Assembly (NCBI GenBank): GCA_011525805.1
Contig: WYBR01000043.1
Location: forward strand, 1-50,508
DNA from: Vicinamibacteraceae bacterium
GTDB taxonomy: Bacteria; Planctomycetota; Phycisphaerae; Phycisphaerales; UBA5793
Length of the DNA stretch: 50,508 nt
Reading direction: 5' to 3'
Shown: in pieces, positions 43,582-50,508 of the stretch
Layout of the letters: each line of letters begins with the position of its first letter
Position numbering within the stretch: position 1 is the first letter of the stretch
Notes under the pieces: model-generated
Database searches by the model: none
Seen by the model: the letters and a program-made list of their open reading frames with translations, nothing else
Told to the model about the DNA's origin: nothing
Position numbers and translations under genes: made by a program

Positions 43582-43626
43582 GGCGGTGGGGGCGCTGGGG
43601 GCGCTGGAGGCGCTGGAGGCGCTGGG
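43582..43626. repeat. 9-bp tandem repeat GGCGCTGGG/A
   Basis: Five 9-bp units at 43582-43626 (GGCGGTGGG, GGCGCTGGG, GGCGCTGGA twice, GGCGCTGGG) just after the SnoaL-like stop. No gene is seen in the rest of the gap up to 43735. Confidence 0.8.
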
Positions 43627-43735
43627 GGCGCGAGCGTATCGGTTCGGGACGTGAGCAGGCAGGTCAGAGCGACGAGACACCGGCAGGAAGACGGCCGCGG
43701 TGTGTGTGGCGACTGCACCTCAGCCTGGCCGAGGC

Positions 43736-44743
43736 CTATTCGATGCGCTCGACATTGGAACTCGTGCACGTTGGACCATCGATCGCCTCGATGAGCACGT
43801 TTCCGCAGACCGGTTGCGGCACGATCGCGGCGAACACGGTCGTGCCCTGGGCATCGGCCGTCCGGGTTTGCACGACTCGGGCTGTGCGATTCAGTCCCAG
43901 AGGCATTCCGGCGCACGGGCCGGATGGAACTCGAATCGTGCCTGGGCGGAACGCCGCCACGAGCGCGGTGTGTCCGGATGGAGTTCCGCCGGTGATGGTG
44001 ACGTTCATTGCACCGGGGCATGAGCCGGTCGCCCGGAGTCGAATGCCGTACTCATCGATGATCGTGAACGTCGGGATGAACACGCCTTCGACGACGGCAA
44101 ACTCGAGCGCGTTGATGCGATCAACTCTCCCCTGGGGAATGAACACGAGTTCGTCGCCGGTTGCGATGGTGTTCTCGACGCTCCACTCGGCTGCGGTCTC
44201 AAAACGGGCCACGAGCGAGTAGGGCTGCTGTGCGGTGATCATGCCGGTCTCGATGATGCCGGGCTCGGTTTCGGTTGAGGCTGTGATTGAGCCGTCGAAG
44301 TTGAATGCCGTGCCCACGACCTCGCCGTTGTTGCGGATTTCGATCGTGATGCCATCGGAAGTGAGCGACGATGATCCGGTGACTTCCAGGATGTTCGTCC
44401 CGGGGTCAAAGGCGAAGTACAGGTTGCCCAGCGTCTGGTTCGGAATCGAATTGACCATTCCGACATTGGCCACGGCGAACAAGTTGGTGCGATCGTGTTC
44501 GAAGTGAATCGGCTCGTAGCGCGTGCCGAAGTTGTGATCCGATGCGGTCGTGATCGTGATCAGCGGTGTCTCGTCGACAGCGGAGGCGACCAGCGTGCCG
44601 CCGACCAACTCGAGCAACGTGTTGGAGTCAGGACAGTGCTGGCGTCCCTGGTATTCGAGGCATCCTTGAGCCAGCGCGCTGCGACTGCAGAGCAGAACCG
44701 CGCCGATCATGAGCGCTGAGAAACAACAGTTCCGGGTCAGCAT
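43736..44743 (-). CDS. Secreted protein, unknown function
   Basis: 335 residues; AAGGAGA is upstream of ATG 44743. A signal peptide ends at SALAQ. The mature part is beta-rich with several Cys residues and repeated strands (LITITTASDHNFGTRYEPI; GNLYFAFDPGTNILEV; GITIEIRNNGEVVGTAFNF) suggesting extracellular Ig-like or jelly-roll domains. GC is near that of core genes. No catalytic motif or anchor is seen. Confidence 0.7.
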   Translation of the reverse strand: MLTRNCCFSALMIGAVLLCSRSALAQGCLEYQGRQHCPDSNTLLELVGGTLVASAVDETPLITITTASDHNFGTRYEPIHFEHDRTNLFAVANVGMVNSIPNQTLGNLYFAFDPGTNILEVTGSSSLTSDGITIEIRNNGEVVGTAFNFDGSITASTETEPGIIETGMITAQQPYSLVARFETAAEWSVENTIATGDELVFIPQGRVDRINALEFAVVEGVFIPTFTIIDEYGIRLRATGSCPGAMNVTITGGTPSGHTALVAAFRPGTIRVPSGPCAGMPLGLNRTARVVQTRTADAQGTTVFAAIVPQPVCGNVLIEAIDGPTCTSSNVERIE

Positions 44744-45334
44744 GACGAATCTCCTTCGCGAGGCGCCTGGTCAATGCACGGCTGATCATTCGGAGGAGTG
44801 CCCAACCTGACGGGAAGTGGGCGGGTTGCGGAGTCATGGCATCGCGGACCGAAGACCCCTCCGAACTCCACCATCACGCAGAAAGACGCCACGGCAGCCT
44901 AGCGCCTCAGGGACGGACTGGGGGGCCGGCGGGGGCTTGCACTCGGAATTGGGGGTGTTTTCCTCGATCGATTGCTTGGTCAGTCCCGAGGAAAGAGCAA
45001 AGAAGGGGTGGGTGCGGACGACGTTGCTGCTGATCGCGCGGGTTGGCAGTCTGCGTTGCGAGCCGTGGAGGCGCTGGTCTCAGGCAGGTTGAGACTTCAC
45101 CTTGAACCGGGGCGGTCAGGCGTGCAGCAGCAGCGCCGGCGCGAGCAGCGGGAAGAAGCCCAAGAAAGCGGGGCACGGACGCGGCAAGGTCGTGCTCGGC
45201 ATGGCGCTCTCCGTGGCGTGGCGGTTGGTCTGCGCGCAGAGTGTCACGGCCGGACGAGACGACGCGAATGGTCCGGCGTCATGGCGCAGCAAGGGTGCGG
45301 AGATTCATCGCATCGGGTCGAGCGCCGCTGCCTT
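44744..45334. other. Intergenic stretch, no gene supported
   Basis: About 590 bp between a secreted-protein gene start and the second paralogous lipoprotein. Frames that remain open lack ribosome binding sites and give Ala/Arg-rich products. No repeat of the families seen elsewhere is recognised. Confidence 0.4.
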
Positions 45335-45892
45335 TCAATCGGGATCGGGTTCCCGGCGGAAGTAGGCGGCGGAGGCGGTGAAGCGGTCGATGTTGACGGT
45401 GCGGGTGATGAGTCGGGTTTCCCAGTTGGTGGTGGTGATGGTGGTGGTCGAGCGGGTGCGCGAGCCGTCGGGGTTGCGGGTGGTGGTGGTGAGGTAGTGG
45501 GTGTCGGTGCGGGGGATGTCCCAGGATTCGAGTTCGCGAGCCCGCTGCGTATCGACGTAGACGATGCGGAAGAGGACGAAGTCGGCGCCGATGGAGCGGG
45601 CGAAGGCTTCGAGGTCGCCGCGATATTCGGCCTGGATCGTGGAGCCCGCGCCGCGCGTGCGATTGATCTCGAAGCGGCTGTAGCCGAGGGAGCGGGCGTT
45701 CTCCTCGGCGGCTTCGACTTTTTCGACGTAGAGGGAGTCGGCGAAGGTGGAGCAGTCGACGACGTCGAGCGTCGCGTCCTTGGGCAGGGGGGCGAATCGC
45801 TCTTCGGAGAGGGTCTGGTAGGACATCTCCCACTCGTTGACGCCGCACGCGGGCAGGAGGAAAAGGAGGGCAATGGGGATGAGGCGTGTCAT
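45335..45892 (-). CDS. Lipoprotein, paralog 2 of a pair
   Basis: 185 residues; GGAGG lies 9 bp before ATG 45892. Lipobox LPAC with VNEW right after the Cys. It shares with the gene at 40927 the blocks DVVDCSTFADSLYVEKVEA, LGYSRFEI, FARSIGADFVLFRIVYV, IPRTDTHY, NWETRLITRTVNIDRFTASAAYFRR. The region between (about 135-150) is Thr-rich here (TTTTRNPDG; STTTITTT). The two proteins are probably outer-envelope lipoproteins from an old duplication. Confidence 0.8.
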   Translation of the reverse strand: MTRLIPIALLFLLPACGVNEWEMSYQTLSEERFAPLPKDATLDVVDCSTFADSLYVEKVEAAEENARSLGYSRFEINRTRGAGSTIQAEYRGDLEAFARSIGADFVLFRIVYVDTQRARELESWDIPRTDTHYLTTTTRNPDGSRTRSTTTITTTNWETRLITRTVNIDRFTASAAYFRREPDPD

Positions 45893-46006
45893 GCAGTGGT
45901 GCCTCCGAAGGATGAGTAGTCGGGCCGGGCGGGCGAGGCAAGGCGACGCAGCGCGAAAGGGGCGAACGGAGGCCGGGTGAGGGGAACGAGCGCGGCCGAG
46001 GCGAAC

Positions 46007-46153
46007 GGCACTCTTGCTCGAGGCCGCGAGCGTGCAGTGGCGCCCGCGACGCCTGAAGTGAAATCGCTCCAGAAGACGGTTTCACCACCGATCTCGAAGA
46101 GGTGGAACGGGCCTCTGCCCCGTTTGAATTGGACGGGCGGGACGCCCGTACCA
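46007..46153. repeat. Degenerate type A hairpin and GGGCGGGACGCCCG repeat
   Basis: At 46007-46039 one arm of a type A hairpin is intact (GCGAGCGTGCAGTGG) but the other has lost its CACTGCAC part. At 46131-46153 a GGACGGGCGGGACGCCCG copy of the 30-bp repeat family occurs once. The remaining gap up to pdxA shows no gene. Confidence 0.7.
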
Positions 46154-46170
46154 GCGTTGTGAGACAGTTT

Positions 46171-47223
46171 CTAGACCATGCGACGCCGCGCCATTTCGAT
46201 CGCGAGTTGGATCGCGGCGATCATGGAGCCGGGATGGGCCGCGTTGCGTCCGGCGATGTCGAAGGCGGTGCCGTGGTCGGGGCTGGTGCGGATGATGGGC
46301 AGCCCGATGGTGACGTTGACGGCCTGGTCGCGCGCGAGGAGTTTGACGGGGATGAGTCCCTGGTCGTGGTACATGGCGACGACGAGGTCGTAGCGGCCGG
46401 CCATGGCGGCGTTGAAGATGGTGTCGGCGGGGAAGGGGCCGGAAGCGTCGATGCCGCGCTCGACGGCCTGTCGGATGGCCGGCTCGATGAGGCGTTTCTC
46501 TTCGTCGCCGAAGAGGCCGCTCTCGGAGGCGTGCGGATTGAGGCCGCAGACGGCGATTCGCGGCCGCTCGATGCCGAGCAGGTCGCGGCCGGCCTCGTGG
46601 CCGAGGAGGATCGGCTCGAAGACGCGGCCGATGGTGAGCGTCTCCGCGACCTGACTGAGCGGGATGTGGATGGTGGCGAGGACGACGCGCAGTTGCGGCG
46701 CGACGAACATCATGGCGAAGTGCTTTGACTTCGTGCGGTCGGCGAGGAACTCGGTGTGCCCCGGAAAGCGGCGCAGGCCGGCCAGGCGCCAGGAGGACTT
46801 GGCGATCGGCGCGGTGGCGATCGCGTCGACGTGATGCGGATCGGCCGGATCGCCCAGCGCGGCATCGACGGCGGCGCTGAGGAAGGCGAGCGATGATTCG
46901 CCGCCGACGCGCGACGGGCCGACCTCAGGTCGGTTCTGCTCGGCGGCGATGGCGTCGGCGAAGTGGGGATGATCGGTGATCACGACCTGGCCGCGAACGG
47001 GGCGGAGATCGGCGGATTGACGCGGTGACTCGATCCACCAGTCGGCATCGAGACCCGCAGCCTCGGCGGCGCGGGCGAGGCACTTCGACTCGCCGAAGAC
47101 GCGGTACGCGGCGGCGTGGCGCACTCGCGGATCGGCGAGGGATTTGACGATGATCTCCGCTCCGATGCCGCAGGGATCGCCCATGCTCAGGCCGATGACG
47201 CAATGGCGCGGCGCGGCGTTCAT
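46171..47223 (-). CDS. pdxA: 4-hydroxythreonine-4-phosphate dehydrogenase
   Basis: 350 residues from ATG 47223; longer frames upstream are low-complexity. IGLSMGDPCGIGAEI, ATAPIAKSSWRL, GLNPHASESGLFGDEE and PDTIFNAAMA-type motifs are present (here PADTIFNAAMAG). The divalent-metal ligands are His156 (PGHTEF), His186 (IHIPLS) and His286 (MYHDQG). It oxidises 4-phosphohydroxy-threonine on the way to pyridoxal phosphate. No other pdx gene is adjacent; a 3' fragment of a second copy lies at 28939-29166. Confidence 0.95.
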   Translation of the reverse strand: MNAAPRHCVIGLSMGDPCGIGAEIIVKSLADPRVRHAAAYRVFGESKCLARAAEAAGLDADWWIESPRQSADLRPVRGQVVITDHPHFADAIAAEQNRPEVGPSRVGGESSLAFLSAAVDAALGDPADPHHVDAIATAPIAKSSWRLAGLRRFPGHTEFLADRTKSKHFAMMFVAPQLRVVLATIHIPLSQVAETLTIGRVFEPILLGHEAGRDLLGIERPRIAVCGLNPHASESGLFGDEEKRLIEPAIRQAVERGIDASGPFPADTIFNAAMAGRYDLVVAMYHDQGLIPVKLLARDQAVNVTIGLPIIRTSPDHGTAFDIAGRNAAHPGSMIAAIQLAIEMARRRMV

Positions 47224-47382
47224 GCCCGTTTCACGGTCGCTGGCAGCGCGAAGGGCGGTTGGCGGACGGACATGGGGGATTCTAGAGCCGATTCGATTCG
47301 CGCGGAGCGGGCGGCGGCGGGCCATGACGGACGACTCAGTAACCATCGTGCCGGCACGCTGGCGCGGCACGCCGGCGCGGCA

Positions 47383-47641
47383 GGCTGGCGCGATGCTGTG
47401 TGGCACTCTCTCCTTGCGTCGCGTGCGCTCGAAGGTCGCCGCATCAACGAATGCGCTTCTGTTGAGTCAATTCCCTTCTGCGCCCCTTGTGCCTCTTTGC
47501 GGCAGTGCCGCTCGTCCTCGCTGGCGCGTCGGCCTGGTCGCCGGACGCGGCGCTTCGGCGCTTGCCCGTTCGCCATGCTTCGGCCAGAGCAGCGAAGCAT
47601 GGCACCGCGCGTCTCGTCCTCGCTGGTGCGTCGGCCTGGTA
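47383..47641. repeat. Hairpin repeats upstream of the GH172 gene
   Basis: The 594-bp spacer between pdxA and the GH172 gene contains a type E hairpin at 47573-47602 (CCATGCTTCG / CGAAGCATGG, centre GCCAGAGCAG), two single type C arms (about 47515-47539 and 47617-47641) and a partial copy of the CACACAGCA hairpin (about 47383-47406). No gene is recognised in the spacer. Confidence 0.75.
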
Positions 47642-47817
47642 GCGCGACCCGCTGCTCTTCGAACTCCGGCCAGAGCGGCGGCGCAGGATGCCACCGCGCC
47701 GCGATGCACTGCCCCCAAGACGCTGCGCCGCTCGCGGCGGCGTCGCGCGGCGCCTGGCTCGCGGCGGCGGGCTCGGGGCGGTACCATATCCCCTCACCCA
47801 TTGTTGGAGGTTCGACC

Positions 47818-49878
47818 ATGCTCGCGCGCAACACTTCGATCGCCGTGCGTGCGGCGATCTTCTTCGTGGCGGCGGAGATTTCTTCGCCCGCATCGGCCGC
47901 CCCTCCCATCACCATCGAATCGCTGCTGGAAGAGATGATCGATCGTTCCGCCGTGGCGCGTCGGCCCGATCCGTGGTACGTCTGCGCGCAGGCGTCGAGT
48001 TACGATCGCAAGTCGACGTCGCCGGACGATGCCGAAGGCTGGTTCGCCAACGGCGACGCGAGCCAGTACATCCGCGTCGAGGAGAACGGCGGTCGGCGCG
48101 AGTGGGTGATGATGGAGGCCGATGGCCCGGGCGCGATTGTGCGCCTCTGGTCGGCGAATCCGAAGGGCACGCTGCGCGTCTATCTGGACCGCGAGTCGCA
48201 GCCTGCGCTGGAAGCACCGATGGAGGCGCTTCTGGGCGGGACGTGGTCGCCAGGAGAAGCGCCGCTCGGCGTGCCGCTCGCGGCCGTGCGCAGCCGCGGC
48301 TGGAATCTCTATCTTCCGATTCCCTACGCGCGGCACTGCAAGATCACGAGCGACTCGGACGGCTTTTACTATCAGGTCAACTACCGCACGTACGACGGCA
48401 GCGCGCCGGTGGCGTCGTTCAGCACGGCCGCGCTCCTCGCGGCGGCCGACGTCCTCGACCGAGTGCAGCGCACGCTCGCCGCGCCTGCGGGCCCGCCGGT
48501 GGGGCGCACTCAGCAGACCCGGCGGACGCTCGGGCCGGGTGAGAGGTTCGGCCTGGCGCTCCCGCCGGGCCCCTCGGCCGTTCGCACGCTCACGTGCCGC
48601 GTCGCCGCCGCGGATCACTCCGACGCGCTGCGCACCGTTGTTCTCTCTGCCGAGTTCGATCAGGAAAAGGCCATCTGGTGTCCCGTCGGCGACTTCTACG
48701 GCGTCGGCGTCGGACTGAATCCGTTTGAAGACTGGTATCGAAGCGCCGCCGCCGATGAACGCGACGACTCAGTCGCGGTGCTCACCTCGCGCTGGGTCAT
48801 GCCGTACCGGAAGTCCGGCTCGATCGTCGTGGAGAACCTCGGCCTCAGCGAAGCCACGATCGAACTCGTCATCGAGAACCAGTCCTGGCAGTGGGATGAT
48901 CGCTCGATGCACTTCCACGCGCACTGGCGCCACGAGAACCCGATCCCGACGCGCCCGATGCAGGACTGGAACTACATCGACATCAAGGGACAAGGCGTCT
49001 ACGTCGGCGACAGCCTCGCGGTCGTCAATCCCGTCGAGGCGTGGTGGGGCGAGGGGGATGAGAAGATCTACGTCGACGGCGAGGCGTTTCCCTCGCACTT
49101 CGGCACAGGAACCGAAGACTACTACGGCTACGCCTGGTGCTGTCCCGAGACTTTCACGGGACCGTTCCACGCTCAGCCGCGCTGCGATGGGCCGGGCAAC
49201 TACGGCCACACCGCCGTGTCGCGGGTGCGCCTCCTCGATGCGATCCCTTTTCGCACTTCGCTGCGGATGGACATGGAGGTGTGGCACTGGCAGGAGTGCA
49301 ACGCCGGGTACGCGGCGGCGACGTTTTTCTACGCGCGGCCGGGGGCGGTGCACAACCGCGACCCGCAGCCGGCCGAGGCGAGGCGCGGCCCGCTTCACCC
49401 AGCGCCTCTCCCGCCTCCCTTTGCCATCGAGGGCGCCGTCGAGTGCGAAGACCTCGTCGCGGTTCGCCACTCGGCGGACCTCCAGTTCGGCCCGCAGGGC
49501 ATGAAGGGATTCGCGCGCAACACGTGGAGCGGCGACGAGCACCTCTGGGTTCGCGCCGCGAAGGTCGGCGACTTCATCGAACTGGTCATCCCGACCGATG
49601 CCGCCGGCCCGGTCGATCTGACGCTGCACGCGACGAAGAGTTGGGACTACGGCATCGTGCAGTTCTCCGTCAACGGCCGTGCGGCGGGCGAACCTATCGA
49701 CTTCTTCAGCGGCGCCCAAGGGGTGTGTCAGGCGAGCGGGCCGATCGAACTCGGATCTTTCAGACCCGACCGCGGGCGGCTGATCCTGCGCGCGGAAGTC
49801 GTCGGTGGCAATCCGCAGGCCTCGGGCGACCGGGCCTTCTTCGGGCTGGACTGCGTCGTGCTCACTCCGAGCCGTTGA
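47818..49878 (+). CDS. GH172 (DUF2961) family secreted enzyme
   Basis: 686 residues from ATG 47818; TTGGAGG is 8 bp upstream. A signal peptide ends near SPASAAPP. The N-terminal DUF2961 part has SSYDRKSTSP, MMEADGPGAIVRLWSANPKG, GFYYQVNYRTY and GTGTEDYYGYAW; the Glu in the last motif (about residue 433) fits the catalytic acid region of GH172, whose characterised member acts on difructose anhydrides. The C-terminal 200 residues look like a second beta domain (WVRAAKVGDFIELVIPTDA; DLTLHATKSWDYGIVQFSVNGR), possibly carbohydrate-binding. Substrate not predictable. Stand-alone gene between repeat arrays. Confidence 0.85.
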   Translation: MLARNTSIAVRAAIFFVAAEISSPASAAPPITIESLLEEMIDRSAVARRPDPWYVCAQASSYDRKSTSPDDAEGWFANGDASQYIRVEENGGRREWVMMEADGPGAIVRLWSANPKGTLRVYLDRESQPALEAPMEALLGGTWSPGEAPLGVPLAAVRSRGWNLYLPIPYARHCKITSDSDGFYYQVNYRTYDGSAPVASFSTAALLAAADVLDRVQRTLAAPAGPPVGRTQQTRRTLGPGERFGLALPPGPSAVRTLTCRVAAADHSDALRTVVLSAEFDQEKAIWCPVGDFYGVGVGLNPFEDWYRSAAADERDDSVAVLTSRWVMPYRKSGSIVVENLGLSEATIELVIENQSWQWDDRSMHFHAHWRHENPIPTRPMQDWNYIDIKGQGVYVGDSLAVVNPVEAWWGEGDEKIYVDGEAFPSHFGTGTEDYYGYAWCCPETFTGPFHAQPRCDGPGNYGHTAVSRVRLLDAIPFRTSLRMDMEVWHWQECNAGYAAATFFYARPGAVHNRDPQPAEARRGPLHPAPLPPPFAIEGAVECEDLVAVRHSADLQFGPQGMKGFARNTWSGDEHLWVRAAKVGDFIELVIPTDAAGPVDLTLHATKSWDYGIVQFSVNGRAAGEPIDFFSGAQGVCQASGPIELGSFRPDRGRLILRAEVVGGNPQASGDRAFFGLDCVVLTPSR

Positions 49879-49910
49879 GTCATCATCGCCCAGGCAGGCG
49901 ATGCGCGGTG

Positions 49911-50508
49911 CCATGCTTCGCGGCTCTGGGCGAAGCATGGCGGACGTGCAGGCTCGTGAGTCCCACAAAGGGTGCCACACAGCATCGCGCCAGCGTGCTG
50001 TGTGCGAACGGGCAAGAGCAAGCGACCGCCGTTGCCCCTCGCACTGCACTCTCGCTCAGAGCCGCGAGCGTGCAGTGGCACCCATGAGAGAGCGGGGGTG
50101 GCATCGATCGCCGCCGCTCTGGGCGGAGATCGATGCGAACGTGCAGGTGAGAACGAGCGCCCTTGCCGTCCGGCATGCATTGACCCCAGAGCGGGTCAAT
50201 GCATGGCACCGCCCCTGAACTCCGCCGCGCGGTGCCATGCTTCGCGGCTCTGAGCGAGGCATGGCGAGCGTGCCAGCGTCATCGCATCGCGCCTCGCTCG
50301 CAGGCCGAAGCGCCAGCGAGGACGATCGCCCTTGCCCTTCGCACTGCACTCTCGCTCAGAGCCGCGAGCGTGCAGTGGCACCCCACGAGTGCCCTTGCCC
50401 CTCGCACTGCACTCTCGCTCAGAGCCGCGAGCGTGCAGTGGCACCCCACGAGTGCCCTTGCCCCTCGCACTGCACTCTCGCTCAGAGCCGCGAGCGTGCA
50501 GTGGCACC
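49911..50508. repeat. Second hairpin array, continues past window edge
   Basis: Type E at 49911-49940; CACACAGCA type at 49976-50004; type A at 50042-50077; type B at 50102-50135; a D variant at 50174-50205 with a paired base change; a type E variant at 50235-50264 with one wobble; then type A at 50342, 50405 and 50468, exactly 63 bp apart with near-identical linkers. The last copy ends at the window edge. Confidence 0.9.

Noticed and set aside
44907-45176. Small reverse frame starting PRFLGLLPAARAGAAAA, resembling a sorting signal
   Set aside because: No start signal, Arg-rich after the hydrophobic part and no conserved pattern.

Overview
The window looks like a chromosomal piece from a planctomycete, most likely class Phycisphaerae. 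Evidence: high GC; a tyrosine recombinase with a long insertion before its second Arg motif, a form I recall mainly from planctomycetes; a DUF1580-type protein; a WD40 secretory protein; a GH172/DUF2961 enzyme; and very many short hairpin repeats between genes. The lineage call is inference from protein style only.

Region 1 (about 1-12345) is an integrated element whose right end lies at the 3' end of a tRNA-Asp(GTC) gene. It holds a forward run of small genes (a DUF6900-like protein, a HARE-HTH protein, a zinc-ribbon protein and unknowns), a two-domain CbiX-like His-rich lipoprotein, and two reverse operons. One operon is an unknown gene plus a ParB-DNA methyltransferase. The other is DUF1580 protein, small protein and Prim-Pol/SF3 helicase. 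The integrase faces away from the tRNA. Symmetric DNA sites lie upstream of both reverse operons and look like operators or origin sites. The left end is outside the window.

Region 2 (12.4-24.1 kb) is core-like: an RND efflux pair, yidC, a metallophosphoesterase, purM and a zinc-ribbon membrane protein. Region 3 (24.1-32.6 kb) begins with a dense array of hairpin repeats, then a pair of HtrA-like genes (one intact protease, one with no catalytic triad), a 3' fragment of pdxA, and an operon TetR - SRPBCC - WD40.

Region 4 (33.0-38.3 kb) is groES - two small unknown genes - groEL, followed by a lower-GC patch behind a second, diverged copy of the groEL 3' end. The patch carries an unknown gene, a hicB gene broken by a TAA codon, an SIR2-like NADase candidate and a DUF2283 gene; it resembles a small defence or toxin-antitoxin island.

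Region 5 (38.4-50.5 kb) has a TerB-J-domain protein with a membrane partner carrying a degenerate J domain, a PEGA lipoprotein whose stop codon lies in a tRNA-like fragment, two paralogous lipoproteins, a leucine-rich-repeat protein coupled to a DUF7662 protein, a SnoaL-like protein, a secreted unknown, the intact pdxA, a GH172-family secreted enzyme and another hairpin array running off the right edge.

The most unusual signal is the hairpin family. At least four different stem sequences share an apical CTCAGAGC/GCTCTGAG-like core and TGGCACC-type flanks. Tandem copies recur at 63-64 bp, and one stem variant shows a paired base change.
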